Shown here: positions 1 through 8,720 of the stretch, in pieces
Layout of the letters: each line of letters begins with the position of its first letter
How positions within the stretch are numbered: the first letter of the stretch is position 1
From: Lacticaseibacillus kribbianus
GTDB taxonomy: Bacteria; Bacillota; Bacilli; Lactobacillales; Lactobacillaceae
Assembly: GCF_020180945.1 (NCBI RefSeq)
Contig: NZ_JAIPUL010000001.1
Span: forward strand, 806,001 to 870,000
Direction of reading: 5' to 3'
Length of the DNA stretch: 64,000 nucleotides
Position numbers and translations under genes: made by a program
Notes under the pieces: generated by a model
The model's input: the letters and a program-made list of their open reading frames with translations, nothing else
Told to the model about the DNA's origin: nothing
The model's database searches: none

Positions 1-477
1 CGCGCGGTGACGCGGCAGGTGGCGACGCCGGTGCTGCGCAAGGACTTCGTGATCGACGCCTACATGATCGACGAGGCCAAGGTCGCCGGGGCGCGCATGG
101 TGCTCCTGATTGTCGCCATTCTGAGCGATGCCCAGCTGGCGGCGTACTACCAGCACGCCACCGCGCTGGGTCTGCATGTGCTCGTCGAGTGCCATTCGGC
201 GGCGGAAATCCGGCGCGCGCTTGCGCTGCACCCGCGGCTGATCGGCATCAACAATCGCGACCTGACGACGTTTCAGGTCAGCCTCGCCACCTGCATCCGT
301 CTGCGTCCAGAGGTGCCGGCCGGCGTCCGCGTGATTGCCGAAAGCGGCATCACGACCGCCGCGGAGCTTGGGCGCCTGCGCCGAGCCGGGCTCGACGGGG
401 CGCTGATCGGCGAGGCGCTGATGCGGGCGGCGGATCGGCCCGCGACCATCGCCGCGTTCCGGGAGGCCACCCGGTGA
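1..477 (+). CDS. trpC: Indole-3-glycerol-phosphate synthase, 5'-truncated by window edge
   Basis: The last 158 residues of TrpC, which closes the indole ring from carboxyphenylamino-deoxyribulose phosphate in tryptophan synthesis. The frame is already open at base 1, so the true start lies outside the window. Visible family motifs are PVLRKDF near the left edge, the central NNRDLTTF and AESGI near the end, all part of the phosphate- and substrate-binding loops of the TIM barrel. The stop at 475-477 overlaps the GTG start of the next gene in a GTGA arrangement, as expected of a translationally coupled trp operon. Identification is firm; only the N-terminal portion is missing. Confidence 0.95.
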   Translation, partial: RAVTRQVATPVLRKDFVIDAYMIDEAKVAGARMVLLIVAILSDAQLAAYYQHATALGLHVLVECHSAAEIRRALALHPRLIGINNRDLTTFQVSLATCIRLRPEVPAGVRVIAESGITTAAELGRLRRAGLDGALIGEALMRAADRPATIAAFREATR

Positions 478-1037
478 CGGCGGTGAAGGTCTGCGGGCTG
501 ATGACCGCGGCCGACGTCGCGCTGATCAACCACGTGCGCCCGGATTACGCCGGCTTCGTGCTGGCGCCGGGTCGCCACCATGTCAGCGTGACGCAGTGCC
601 GCGCACTCGCATCCGCGCTGGCTCCGGGCATCGTCCCGGTGGCGGTGCTGCTGGAGCCGGACCAGGCGATGCTGGCCGCGCTTTGTGACGTGGTGACCAC
701 GGTGCAGCTGCACCGCACCGCTTGCGCCGCTGGCATCGCCGCCCTGCACGCAAAGGGGCTGACCGTGATGGCCCGCGTCACGCAGGCGAAGCCGCACACC
801 ACGGCGGATTTTGCCCTGGTGGACGCGGGGGACGGGTCAGGGCAAACCCTGGACTGGCGCCACTTGCCGGCCGTCGACCGGCCGCTGATGCTGGCCGGGG
901 GCCTGGACGCCGATAACGTCGGGGCGGCGATCGCCATCGCGCACCCCGCGTTGGTGGATGCCTCCAGTCGACTGGAAACGGCGGGGCACAAGGACCCGGA
1001 GAAGGTCGCCGCGTTCGTGGCGGCTGCAAGGATATAA
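474..1037 (+). CDS. trpF: Phosphoribosylanthranilate isomerase
   Basis: TrpF catalyses the Amadori rearrangement that precedes TrpC. I start it at GTG 474, which overlaps the trpC stop and gives 187 residues, slightly short for the family (about 200). The catalytic cysteine lies in KVCGL near residue 7, and the aspartate in the strand reading [11 protein letters not shown] is the usual general acid. The LAGGL and VDASS phosphate-binding segments are present, though the family VQLHG reads VQLHRT and the VDVSSGVE loop reads VDASSRLE, so the fit is slightly divergent. The operon continues into trpB 16 nt after the stop. Confidence 0.92.
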   Translation: MTAVKVCGLMTAADVALINHVRPDYAGFVLAPGRHHVSVTQCRALASALAPGIVPVAVLLEPDQAMLAALCDVVTTVQLHRTACAAGIAALHAKGLTVMARVTQAKPHTTADFALVDAGDGSGQTLDWRHLPAVDRPLMLAGGLDADNVGAAIAIAHPALVDASSRLETAGHKDPEKVAAFVAAARI

Positions 1038-1053
1038 TGAAAGGATGCAACAC

Positions 1054-2247
1054 ATGACAGAGACAATTGCGAATCGTTTCGGCGACTTCGGCGGGCAGTA
1101 CGTGCCGGAGACGCTGATGGCAGAGCTCGACCGGCTGACCGGCGCCTTCAAGGACGCGCTCGCCGATCCCGAATTTGAGGCCGAGTTCCACCGGCTTCTC
1201 AATGAGTACGCCAACCGGCCGTCGTTGCTTTATTACGCCAAGCGCATGACCGAGACGCTCGGCGGTGCCAAGATCTACCTGAAGCGCGAGGACCTGAACC
1301 ACACCGGCGCGCACAAGATCAACAACGTGATCGGCCAGGTGCTCCTGGCGCGGCGGCTGGGCAAAACGCGGCTGATCGCCGAAACCGGCGCCGGCCAGCA
1401 CGGCGTCGCCACGGCCACTATCGCCGCGCTGTTCGGGATGGAGTGCGAGGTCTTCATGGGCAAGGAGGATACCGAGCGCCAGCAGCTCAACGTCTACCGG
1501 ATGCGGCTGCTTGGGGCCAAGGTGACCGCGGTCACCTCCGGCCAGGGCCTGCTGAAGGACGCAGTCAATGCGGCGCTGCAGGACTGGGCCGCACACCCGA
1601 ACGACACCTTCTACGTGATCGGCTCCGCGATGGGCCCGGCCCCGTACCCCGCGATGGTCCACGAGTTTCAGTCCGTGATCTCCAAGGAGTCCAAGGTCCA
1701 GTACCAGACCGTCGCCGGTCGGCTGCCGGACGCCGTGGTTGCCTGCGTCGGCGGCGGCTCCAACGCCATCGGCAGCTTTGCGGCCTACCTGGACGACCCA
1801 TCCGTCGCCCTTTACGGGGTCGAGGCCGCCGGTGAAGGCGTGGCCAGCGGCAAAACCGCCGCGACGCTTGAGCTCGGCACGCCTGGGATTTTCCACGGCA
1901 TGAAGTCCATCTTCCTGCAGAACACCGAGGGTCAGATCGCCAAGGTCTACTCCATCTCGGCCGGGCTGGATTACCCGGGCATCGGCCCGGAGCACGCCGC
2001 GCTTCAGGCGGCGGGCCGCGCCAAGTACGTCGGCATCACCGACGAAGAGGCGGTTGCCGCTTTTGAGTTCATCGCCAAGCAGGAGGGCATCATCGCCGCC
2101 ATCGAGAGCTGCCACGCCGTCGCCTACGTCCAAAAACTCGCCCCAACGATGCGGCCGGACCAAAGCATCATCTGCACGCTGTCGGGACGCGGCGACAAGG
2201 ACGTCGCGTCCATTGCCAAGTACCGGGGGGAAGAGATTCATGACTAA
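1054..2247 (+). CDS. trpB: Tryptophan synthase beta subunit
   Basis: The PLP-dependent beta subunit condenses indole with serine. ATG 1054 is preferred over ATG 1045 because the AAAGGA at 1040-1045 sits 8 nt before it. The product is 397 residues, the family norm. Lys88 in HTGAHKINN is the Schiff-base lysine and [11 protein letters not shown] is the PLP-phosphate loop. The C-terminal SGRGDKD motif is intact. The stop overlaps the trpA start by 8 nt, consistent with coupled synthesis of the alpha2beta2 complex. Confidence 0.97.
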   Translation: MTETIANRFGDFGGQYVPETLMAELDRLTGAFKDALADPEFEAEFHRLLNEYANRPSLLYYAKRMTETLGGAKIYLKREDLNHTGAHKINNVIGQVLLARRLGKTRLIAETGAGQHGVATATIAALFGMECEVFMGKEDTERQQLNVYRMRLLGAKVTAVTSGQGLLKDAVNAALQDWAAHPNDTFYVIGSAMGPAPYPAMVHEFQSVISKESKVQYQTVAGRLPDAVVACVGGGSNAIGSFAAYLDDPSVALYGVEAAGEGVASGKTAATLELGTPGIFHGMKSIFLQNTEGQIAKVYSISAGLDYPGIGPEHAALQAAGRAKYVGITDEEAVAAFEFIAKQEGIIAAIESCHAVAYVQKLAPTMRPDQSIICTLSGRGDKDVASIAKYRGEEIHD

Positions 2248-3022
2248 CTTACGAGACGTGTTCAAGAACCACAAGGCCTTCATTCCGTTCGTCACCGCGG
2301 GCGACCCGAGCGCGGCGGCCACGGTGGCCAACGTCGTGGCGCTGGCTGAGGCCGGTGCCGACATCGTCGAGCTCGGGGTGCCGTTTTCGGACCCCATCGC
2401 CGACGGGCCGGTGATCCAGGCCGCGGGACTGCGGGCCTTTGCCGGCGGCATCACCGTCAACGGCGTGTTTGACATCGTGGCCGAGATTCGCAAGCAGACC
2501 CAGGTGCCACTGGTGTTTCTGACCTACGCCAACATTCCGTTCAAGTACGGCTACGACGCGTTTTGCGCCTGGTGCGCGGCGCTTGGCGTCTCGGGCCTTG
2601 TGATTCCAGACCTGCCGGCGGAGGAGGCGCCAGAAATCCTGCCGTTCACCGCCAAGCACGGCCTCGACCTGATTCCGCTGGTCAGCCCGACCTCGGGGCC
2701 GCGGCTGGCCAAGCTGGTGGCGACGGCGACCGGGTTCGTCTACATCGTCTCCGCCCTCGGCGTGACCGGCACGCGGACCAGCTTCGCCCAGAACCTGGCC
2801 GACCTGATCGGCCAGTTGCGGACCGTCACCGATGCGCCGCTTTGCGTCGGGTTCGGGATTCACACGCCGGAGCAGGCGCAGGCGATGGCGCAAGTCGCCG
2901 ACGGGGTGATCGTCGGTTCCGCCATCGTCGAACAGGCAGCGGCGGCTGGGAAGGATGCGCCGCAGGTCATCGGGGCGTACACCCGCGAGATGGTGGCGGC
3001 AATCCGCGCCGCAGCCAAATAG
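2240..3022 (+). CDS. trpA: Tryptophan synthase alpha subunit
   Basis: TrpA cleaves indole-3-glycerol phosphate to indole, which is channelled to TrpB. It starts at ATG 2240, inside the end of trpB, with GGGGGAAGAG upstream as ribosome binding site. The product has 260 residues. The catalytic acids are Glu44 in [12 protein letters not shown] and Asp55 in IADGP. The phosphate-binding VGFGI segment is visible near residue 205. This is the last gene of the trp cluster; a weak terminator follows. Confidence 0.96.
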   Translation: MTNLRDVFKNHKAFIPFVTAGDPSAAATVANVVALAEAGADIVELGVPFSDPIADGPVIQAAGLRAFAGGITVNGVFDIVAEIRKQTQVPLVFLTYANIPFKYGYDAFCAWCAALGVSGLVIPDLPAEEAPEILPFTAKHGLDLIPLVSPTSGPRLAKLVATATGFVYIVSALGVTGTRTSFAQNLADLIGQLRTVTDAPLCVGFGIHTPEQAQAMAQVADGVIVGSAIVEQAAAAGKDAPQVIGAYTREMVAAIRAAAK

Positions 3023-3031
3023 TATCGATAG

Positions 3032-3057
3032 AAAGCCGCGGCATTGCCAAGGCTTTT
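3032..3057 (+). terminator. Probable weak terminator of the trp operon
   Basis: AAAGCC at 3032-3037 pairs with GGCTTT at 3051-3056, with an inner GGC/GCC pairing and a short T-run. The stem has mismatched bases, so read-through toward tig is possible. Confidence 0.45.
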
Positions 3058-3160
3058 TACTTGTCAAAAAAACCGGCGCAACGTTTACAATCTTTCGGTT
3101 TTCGTGTAGACTTGTCAGGTATGCAATACGAATTGCGAAAACTTATGTCGGAGGTACAGC

Positions 3161-4480
3161 ATGGCTGCAAAATGGGAAAAGAAAGGCACCGTCACCGGTG
3201 TTTTGACCTTTGAAATCGAACAAGACCAAATTAAAGAAGGATTGGATAAGGCGTTCACCCGCGTCAAGAAGAACCTGAACGTGCCGGGCTTCCGCAAGGG
3301 TCACGTGTCTCGCACCGTGTTCAACCGCATGTACGGCGAATCCGCACTTTACGAAGATGCGCTGAACATCCTGCTTCCGGACAGCTACGAGGCTGCCATT
3401 GAAGAAGCCGGGATTGACCCAGTCGACCAGCCGAAGATTGACATCGAATCCATGGACGAGGGCAAGCCTTGGGTGATCACCGCTGAAGTGACCGTCAAGC
3501 CTGACGTGACGCTCGGCGACTACAAGGGTGTCACGGTCGACAAGCAGGACCGCGACGTCACCGACGAGGAAGTGGCCAAGGAACTGGACAACAAGCGCCA
3601 GGGCCAGGCTGAACTTGTTCTCAAGGAAGACGCGGCCGCTGAAAAGGGCGACACCGTGACCATCGATTACGTCGGCACCGTCGACGGCACCGAGTTCGAT
3701 GGCGGCTCCGCCAAGAACTACGCGCTTGAACTGGGCTCCAACTCCTTCATCCCGGGCTTTGAAGACCAGCTGATCGGGCACAAGGCCGGCGAGGAAGTCA
3801 TCGTCAAGGTCACCTTCCCTGAGGATTACCAGGCCAAGGACCTTGCCGGCAAGGAAGCCGAGTTCAAGACCACGATTCACGAAGTCAAGAGCAAGGAACT
3901 GCCAGAACTCGACGATGATTTTGCCAAGGATCTGGACGAAGACGTCGACACGCTTGAGGAACTCAAGCTGAAGATCAAGTCCGACCTGCAGCAAAAGAAG
4001 GTCGAAGCCGCCGAAGATGCCGTGCAGGAGCAGGCCATCGCCAAGGCCGTTGCCAACGCGACGATCGAGGAAGTGCCGCAAGCCATGCTCGACTCCGAGA
4101 CCCAGAACCAGTACGACCAGTACATGGGCAACATGCAGCAGCAGGGCATCGACCCGAAGATGTACTTCCAGCTGACCGGGACCTCCGAGGACGATCTGAA
4201 AAAGCAGTTCGCGGCCAACGCCGAGACCCGCGTGAAGACCAACCTCGTGCTCGAGGCCATCGTGGCCGAAGAGAAGCTTGACGCCAGCGAAGACGAAGTC
4301 AACGCTGAGATCAAGGACCTGGCCGAGGAATACAACATGGACGAAAAGGCCGTACGCCGCGCCCTGTCCGATGACATGCTGAAGCACGACATCGGCGTCA
4401 AGAAGGCCATCAAGATCATCACCGATGCCGCTAAGGAAGTCGAAGCGCCTAAGGAAGATGACGCACCAAAGGAAGACTAA
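3161..4480 (+). CDS. tig: Trigger factor, ribosome-associated chaperone
   Basis: A 439-residue trigger factor, the usual length. The N-terminal ribosome-binding domain carries GFRKGH at residues 43-48, a variant of the GFRxGK signature that docks on ribosomal protein L23. The central FKBP-type prolyl isomerase domain (about residues 150-245) contains [13 protein letters not shown], and the rest is the helical substrate-cradling C-terminal domain ending in an acidic tail. ATG 3161 has GGAGGT 8 nt upstream. It is monocistronic: a strong terminator follows. Codon use is noticeably richer in preferred codons such as AAG, GAA and GAC, as for a highly expressed gene. Confidence 0.97.
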   Translation: MAAKWEKKGTVTGVLTFEIEQDQIKEGLDKAFTRVKKNLNVPGFRKGHVSRTVFNRMYGESALYEDALNILLPDSYEAAIEEAGIDPVDQPKIDIESMDEGKPWVITAEVTVKPDVTLGDYKGVTVDKQDRDVTDEEVAKELDNKRQGQAELVLKEDAAAEKGDTVTIDYVGTVDGTEFDGGSAKNYALELGSNSFIPGFEDQLIGHKAGEEVIVKVTFPEDYQAKDLAGKEAEFKTTIHEVKSKELPELDDDFAKDLDEDVDTLEELKLKIKSDLQQKKVEAAEDAVQEQAIAKAVANATIEEVPQAMLDSETQNQYDQYMGNMQQQGIDPKMYFQLTGTSEDDLKKQFAANAETRVKTNLVLEAIVAEEKLDASEDEVNAEIKDLAEEYNMDEKAVRRALSDDMLKHDIGVKKAIKIITDAAKEVEAPKEDDAPKED

Positions 4481-4491
4481 TCAGTCTTTGG

Positions 4492-4515
4492 CCCCTGCAA
4501 TTGCAGGGGTTTTTT
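4492..4515 (+). terminator. tig intrinsic terminator
   Basis: Perfect 9-bp stem (CCCCTGCAA with TTGCAGGGG, no spacer) followed by six T residues, 11 nt after the tig stop. Confidence 0.92.
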
Positions 4516-4524
4516 GATGCCGTC

Positions 4525-4622
4525 AAACACGGGCCGCCGCCACTGACAGGGGCGGCCTGCACGACGCCACGCAAAGACGGTCCCGTCCCGGGCTGACGCA
4601 GGGGGCGGGGCCGTCCGTGTTT
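4525..4622 (+). other. Possible three-way-junction RNA structure
   Basis: Three helices close on each other. P1 is AAACACG (4525-4531) with CGTGTTT (4616-4622). P2 is GGCCGCC (4532-4538) with GGCGGCC (4551-4557). P3 is 4576-4589 with 4602-4615, about 14 bp. P1/P2 and P3/P1 are flush and an 18-nt linker joins P2 to P3. Two pairs in P3 are U-G only if the plus strand is transcribed. It lies 10 nt after the tig terminator and contains no plausible gene. Confidence 0.4.
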
Positions 4623-4640
4623 TCTGTCGGCAGTGCGGGC

Positions 4641-4778
4641 TTAACGCGATGCCTCCCTGGCGGGGATTGGCACCAATACCGCCCGGCGGCGGGTGACGCT
4701 GCGGGCAACTAGGGTGGCGGCGACCACCATGCCTAGGGCACTCAGCCCGGTTAACAACTGAATTGACATCTGACTCAT
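4641..4778 (-). CDS. Small 45-residue protein with one probable membrane segment
   Basis: An ORF of 45 codons plus stop, reading leftward from ATG at 4776-4778. It has a good ribosome binding site (AGGAAAGG, complementary to 4779-4786) directly before the ATG. The product has a hydrophobic stretch at about residues 7-25, followed by an arginine-rich turn (RSVTRRR) and a short polar tail ending in REASR. That is the pattern of a small single-pass membrane protein with positive residues on the cytoplasmic side. I do not recognise it. It lies alone between tig and a divergently transcribed hydrolase gene. Confidence 0.55.
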   Translation of the reverse strand: MSQMSIQLLTGLSALGMVVAATLVARSVTRRRAVLVPIPAREASR

Positions 4779-4919
4779 CCTTTCCTAGTACGCGATCAGT
4801 ATGGCGCCAAGCGGTGTGCGGACCGTGGTGATTTTGGTAAGGTTTCGTGAAGCCGCAAAGGCGCGGCGGCCCCCCGCGCTTGGGTATACTGAAGGTAAAC
4901 CCCACAAGGAGTGAGACCC

Positions 4920-5897
4920 ATGTGCACAGGAATGACCTACCAAGACGACGCCGGTCGCTGGTACTTGGCGCGCACGATGGATTTTGACGTGGCGCTGGAC
5001 GCCGCGCCCGTGATTGTGCCCAGACACCACCGCTTCACCGCCGCGGCCGCGCCCGAAGGCTTCGCCGGCCCCCACGGCTTCGTCGGTGCCGGCAGGCTGA
5101 TCGACGGGCTGGTGATGCTCGACGGCGTCAATTCGGCCGGCCTTGCCGCGACAGCGCAGTACTTGACGGAATCCAAGGCCACGGTGTCCCCGGTGCCCGG
5201 CAAGCGCAACTTGGCGGCCTACGAGGTGATTGCCTACCTGCTGGGCCACTGCGCAAGCGCCGCGGAGGTGAAGGCCAGCCTCGCCGGCCTCAACGTGGTG
5301 CGCGTGACCAACGCGCTTTTGGGGCACCCGGTGCCGCTGCACTGGCTGGTGGCGGACCGAACGGGGGCGTGTGGCGTGATTGAGCAGACCGAAGCCGGGC
5401 TGACCTACTACGACAACCCGGTCGGCGTGATGACCAACAGCCCGCAGTTTCCCTGGCACCTGCAGAATCTGGGCAATTACCCACACCTGACCAACCGCGT
5501 GGCACCGTCGCGCGAGTACGGCACCCTGACTGCGAGCGGCGCGGGGGCCGCGGGAACCGGTGCGGTGGGGCTGCCGGGGGATTACACCTCGGTGTCGCGC
5601 TTCGTCCGCGCGGCCTTCGTGCGCCAGCACCTAGCGCCCGCCACGGACGCGATTGTGGCGCTCGGCCACGCGCTGGCCCCGTTCGATCAGGCGGCGGACG
5701 TCAAGTTGATGGCGGACGGACGCCCCGAGGTCACCCAGTACCGCGCGTACCTGGACCTTGCGGCTTCCACCTACTACTTTCAGGCCTACGCCGCCACCCG
5801 CCTGACGCGGGTGCGGCTGACCGAATCGGCGCTTGCGGCCGGCGCACCGACCTTCGTCGCGGTCGACGAACACCCGGTGGTTGTGGCGGTTAACTGA
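4920..5897 (+). CDS. Choloylglycine hydrolase family protein (penicillin V acylase or bile salt hydrolase type)
   Basis: An Ntn-hydrolase that cleaves linear amide bonds, 325 residues. ATG 4920 is chosen because it places Cys at residue 2, the nucleophile exposed after Met removal; AAGGAG lies upstream and a TATACT -10 sits at 4885-4890. Arg18 and Asp21 in ARTMDF are the family active-site residues, and MTNSPQFPWHLQNL matches the conserved Asn loop. The ARTMDF wording is closer to penicillin V acylases than to the GRNLD of typical bile salt hydrolases, so the substrate is open. No signal peptide, so it should act in the cytoplasm. Probably monocistronic. Confidence 0.85.
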   Translation: MCTGMTYQDDAGRWYLARTMDFDVALDAAPVIVPRHHRFTAAAAPEGFAGPHGFVGAGRLIDGLVMLDGVNSAGLAATAQYLTESKATVSPVPGKRNLAAYEVIAYLLGHCASAAEVKASLAGLNVVRVTNALLGHPVPLHWLVADRTGACGVIEQTEAGLTYYDNPVGVMTNSPQFPWHLQNLGNYPHLTNRVAPSREYGTLTASGAGAAGTGAVGLPGDYTSVSRFVRAAFVRQHLAPATDAIVALGHALAPFDQAADVKLMADGRPEVTQYRAYLDLAASTYYFQAYAATRLTRVRLTESALAAGAPTFVAVDEHPVVVAVN

Positions 5898-6032
5898 TTG
5901 GCCCGACCGGATGGTGCGGCAGCGCTGCGACTCGTTCCCGGGGCTTGCAGACAGCGGTGCTGTATGCTAGTCTGGATGAAGTCAATTAACGCGCCGCAAT
6001 GGGCGCGTGCCTAAACGAAGGGGTGCTGAAAC

Positions 6033-7289
6033 ATGTTTGACAACGTTGAGACCACCGGCCCTGTGACCTGCTCGTTTTGTGGCAAGTCCCAAGACCAGGT
6101 GAAAAAGATCGTTGCTGGCCCTGGTGTATATATTTGTAATGAATGTATCGACCTGTGCAAAGAGATCATCGATGAGGAATTCAAGGAAGACGCCGTTCAG
6201 GGCCAGCTCGAGGTGCCGAAGCCGGCCGAGATTCTGAAGATCCTGAACGACTATGTCATCGGCCAAGACGCCGCCAAGCGCGCCCTGGCGGTGGCGGTGT
6301 ACAACCACTACAAGCGCGTCAACCAGATGGAAGTGGCCGAGGAAGGCGACACGGAGCTGCAAAAGTCCAACATCGCGCTGATCGGCCCAACCGGCTCCGG
6401 GAAGACCTTTCTGGCGCAGAGCCTGGCGCGCATCCTGAACGTGCCGTTCGCCATCGCCGATGCCACCACGCTGACCGAGGCGGGCTACGTCGGCGAAGAC
6501 GTCGAAAACATCCTGCTGAAGCTGCTGCAAAACGCCGACTACGACGTGGAGCGCGCCGAAAAGGGCATCATCTACATCGACGAAATCGATAAGATTGCCA
6601 AGAAGTCCGAGAACGTCTCCATCACCCGCGACGTGTCGGGCGAAGGCGTCCAACAGGCGCTCTTGAAGATCCTCGAAGGCACCATCGCCAACGTGCCACC
6701 GCAGGGCGGGCGCAAGCACCCGCAGCAGGAGTTCATCCAGATCGACACGACGAACATCCTGTTCATCGTCGGCGGGGCCTTCGACGGCATTGAGCAGATC
6801 GTCAAGAACCGCATGGGCGAAAAGACCATTGGCTTCGGCGCCAACTCCGACGAGGCCAAGGGCTACGACGAAAGCAAGTCCGTGATGCAGCAGATTGTGC
6901 CGGAGGACCTGATGAAGTTTGGGATCATCCCGGAGTTCATCGGCCGCATCCCGATCATCGCCGCGCTGGAGAAGCTGACCGAAGACGACCTGGTGCGGAT
7001 TCTGACCGAGCCTAAGAACGCCCTGGTCAAGCAGTACCAGAAGCTGTTGAGCCTGGACGACACCGCGCTTGAGTTCACGCCGGCCGCGCTGCATGCCATC
7101 GCGCACAAGGCCATCGAGCGCGACACTGGGGCCCGCGGTCTGCGCTCCATCATCGAGGCGGTCATGCAGGATCTGATGTTCGACCTGCCGAGCCGTCCGG
7201 AGGTCAAGAAGGCCGTGGTCACCAAGGCCGCCGTCGACGGCACCGCCGCACCGGAGATGAAGCTCGAGAACGGGCGCAAGGCTTCCTAA
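6033..7289 (+). CDS. clpX: ATP-dependent Clp protease ATP-binding subunit ClpX
   Basis: The AAA+ unfoldase that feeds substrates to ClpP, 418 residues. The N-terminal zinc-binding domain has Cys13, Cys16, Cys35 and Cys38. Walker A is GPTGSGKT at 118-125, Walker B is [10 protein letters not shown] near residue 184, and the [10 protein letters not shown] sensor-2 region follows. The IGF-type loop used to dock on ClpP appears as TIGFG. It starts at ATG 6033 behind GAAGGGG and ends with a strong terminator, so it is a single-gene unit next to engB as in many lactobacilli. clpP is not in the window. Confidence 0.97.
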   Translation: MFDNVETTGPVTCSFCGKSQDQVKKIVAGPGVYICNECIDLCKEIIDEEFKEDAVQGQLEVPKPAEILKILNDYVIGQDAAKRALAVAVYNHYKRVNQMEVAEEGDTELQKSNIALIGPTGSGKTFLAQSLARILNVPFAIADATTLTEAGYVGEDVENILLKLLQNADYDVERAEKGIIYIDEIDKIAKKSENVSITRDVSGEGVQQALLKILEGTIANVPPQGGRKHPQQEFIQIDTTNILFIVGGAFDGIEQIVKNRMGEKTIGFGANSDEAKGYDESKSVMQQIVPEDLMKFGIIPEFIGRIPIIAALEKLTEDDLVRILTEPKNALVKQYQKLLSLDDTALEFTPAALHAIAHKAIERDTGARGLRSIIEAVMQDLMFDLPSRPEVKKAVVTKAAVDGTAAPEMKLENGRKAS

Positions 7290-7336
7290 GGCCTACGCGC
7301 CTGAACCAACCGCACACAGACGTTTTTTAGAACGTG

Positions 7337-7361
7337 AAAAAGCCGCAGCTGCGGCTTTTTT
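7337..7361 (+). terminator. clpX intrinsic terminator
   Basis: A palindrome centred on GCCGCAGCTGCGGC with five A residues before and six T residues after. The same 25 bases recur at 9602-9626. Confidence 0.9.
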
Positions 7362-7462
7362 CGTGTCCACGCACGGCCTCTAGCAGCCGACCGTGGTTTT
7401 TGCCCTAACCGCAGGCGCCGGTTGTATGCTACACTAGACTGCAGTTAAGGAGGGATCTCCCC

Positions 7463-8062
7463 GTGAAAGTGAACCAAGTCGAACTGACGATCAGCGCCGC
7501 AAGCAAGGTCCAGTACCCGGACACCGGCTACCCCGAGATCACGTTCGTCGGCCGCAGCAATGTCGGCAAGTCGAGCCTGATCAACCGGCTGATCGATCGC
7601 AAGGCCATGGCCCGCACCTCGAGCGTGCCGGGCAAGACGCAGACGCTGAACTTCTACAACATCGAATCCAAGCTGTACTTCGTGGACGTGCCGGGGTACG
7701 GCTACGCGAAGGTCTCCAAGTCCGCGCGCGCCAAGTTCGCCGCGATGATCGAGGAGTACCTCACCACACGCCAGCCGCTGCGCGGTGCGGTGCTTCTGGT
7801 CGACGCGCGACACGCGCCGAGCGAGGACGACGTCAGCATGTACCAGTACCTGAAGTACTTCAACCAGCCGGTGCTCGTGGTCGGAACCAAGGTGGACAAA
7901 ACCAGCCGCGCCCGCCGCGCCCAGACGATTCGCCAGATTGCAACCACGCTGGATCTGAACCAGACCGACCAGCTCGTGCTTTTCTCCGCGGAAACCGGTG
8001 AGGGCAAGGATCAGGTGTGGGCGTGGCTTGAACAGACCGCGGGCATCCCCGCGGCGGACTGA
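7463..8062 (+). CDS. engB: Ribosome biogenesis GTP-binding protein EngB/YsxC
   Basis: A TrmE-Era-EngA-EngB-Septin family GTPase needed for 50S subunit assembly, 199 residues. G1 is GRSNVGKSS at 30-38, G3 is DVPGYGYA, G4 is GTKVDK and the final SAETGEG is the G5-like loop. The start is GTG 7463, with AAGGAGGG upstream; no better in-frame ATG exists. A TATGCT or TACACT -10 lies at 7425-7435. The downstream MazG-like gene begins 13 nt after the stop, so the two are probably cotranscribed. Confidence 0.95.
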   Translation: MKVNQVELTISAASKVQYPDTGYPEITFVGRSNVGKSSLINRLIDRKAMARTSSVPGKTQTLNFYNIESKLYFVDVPGYGYAKVSKSARAKFAAMIEEYLTTRQPLRGAVLLVDARHAPSEDDVSMYQYLKYFNQPVLVVGTKVDKTSRARRAQTIRQIATTLDLNQTDQLVLFSAETGEGKDQVWAWLEQTAGIPAAD

Positions 8063-8075
8063 TGGAGGCAAGACT

Positions 8076-8366
8076 GTGGAACTGAACGATTATCAAACCC
8101 AGGCCAACAAGACGCTGGCCGGCAACGAGCACGTGCTGACGAACCTGACGCTGGGCCTGGCGTCCGACGGTGGCAAGGTGGTGGACCTGGTCAAGAAGTA
8201 CACCTTCCAGGGTTACGACCTCGACCGCGCCGAGCTGAAGGCCGACCTCGGCGACGTGCTGTGGTACCTGTCGCAGATTGCGTTGTGGGCGGACATTCCC
8301 TTCGACGAGGTGGCAAGCGCCAACCTGGAGACGCTTGCGGCGAAGTACCCAAAGACCAAGAAGTAA
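8076..8366 (+). CDS. MazG-like nucleotide pyrophosphohydrolase homologue with altered metal-binding motif
   Basis: A 96-residue protein starting at GTG 8076 behind GGAGGCA. The overall pattern (ELNDYQTQANKTL, then LVKKYTFQGYDLD, then LGDVLWYLSQIA) is that of short MazG/YpjD-like all-alpha NTP pyrophosphohydrolases, which hydrolyse NTPs to NMP and pyrophosphate using acidic residues that hold Mg. The usual GEAGEVAD block reads SDGGKVVD and the usual EELGDVLWY reads ADLGDVLWY, so two or three acidic ligands are missing. It may be inactive or use different ligands. It sits in an operon with engB and ends inside a large inverted repeat. Confidence 0.75.
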   Translation: MELNDYQTQANKTLAGNEHVLTNLTLGLASDGGKVVDLVKKYTFQGYDLDRAELKADLGDVLWYLSQIALWADIPFDEVASANLETLAAKYPKTKK

Positions 8367-8405
8367 GCAAAAGGCCGCGACTCAGTCGCGGCCTTTTGCT
8401 TACTT
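8361..8405. terminator. Bidirectional terminator containing both flanking stop codons
   Basis: A perfect 22-bp inverted repeat (8361-8382 with 8384-8405) around a single C. Both outer ends read AAGTAAG, so the last Lys codon and the TAA stop of the plus gene and of the convergent minus gene are both inside the stem. Confidence 0.9.
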
Positions 8406-8537
8406 CTTGGGTTCCTTCTTGGCGGTCTGCTCCTGCTTCTTAGGATCTGGACCCGCCTTTTTCTCCTCGGCCGGGACGGTGGCGAACTTGTCGAACATCT
8501 CGCCCCAGTCGGTTTTCGTATTCACCTTTAATGCCAT
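8400..8537 (-). CDS. Small 45-residue charged protein
   Basis: An ORF of 45 codons plus stop from ATG at 8535-8537, leftward. The ribosome binding site AGGAGT is complementary to 8545-8550, and an extended -10 (TGCTATAAT) lies at 8568-8576, so it has all the signals of a real gene. The product begins MALKVNTKTDWGEMFDKF, then becomes rich in Glu, Lys and Pro with a C-terminus of repeated Lys-Lys pairs (KKAGPDPKK, AKKEPKK). It should be soluble, unstructured at its end and highly charged. I do not recognise a family. It converges on the MazG-like gene and shares a terminator with it. Confidence 0.7.
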   Translation of the reverse strand: MALKVNTKTDWGEMFDKFATVPAEEKKAGPDPKKQEQTAKKEPKK

Positions 8538-8567
8538 AGTTGCCACTCCTTTTCCGCTTTCCCTCGC

Positions 8568-8576
8568 ATTATAGCA
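8568..8576 (-). promoter_or_regulatory. Extended -10 promoter of the 45-residue protein gene
   Basis: On the minus strand this reads TGCTATAAT, a perfect extended -10. No strong -35 is visible; TGGTAT lies 17 nt upstream. Confidence 0.7.
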
Positions 8577-8628
8577 TGCCGCCTTGGCGCATACCAGCCG
8601 CGACTACGGGAAAAAGTTTGCATATTAC

Positions 8629-8657
8629 TTGCATAAAAATAAATACCGGTGTATTAT
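8629..8657 (+). promoter_or_regulatory. Promoter of the amino-acid ABC ATPase gene
   Basis: TTGCAT (8629-8634), 17-nt spacer, TATTAT (8652-8657). The region is locally AT-rich. About 60 nt of leader follow before the start codon. Confidence 0.7.
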
Positions 8658-8720
8658 CTAACCAAGATGAACAACGCGGCTGCCTGTACAGGGCGGCGCC
8701 CGCGCGAAAGGAAGCTAAAC

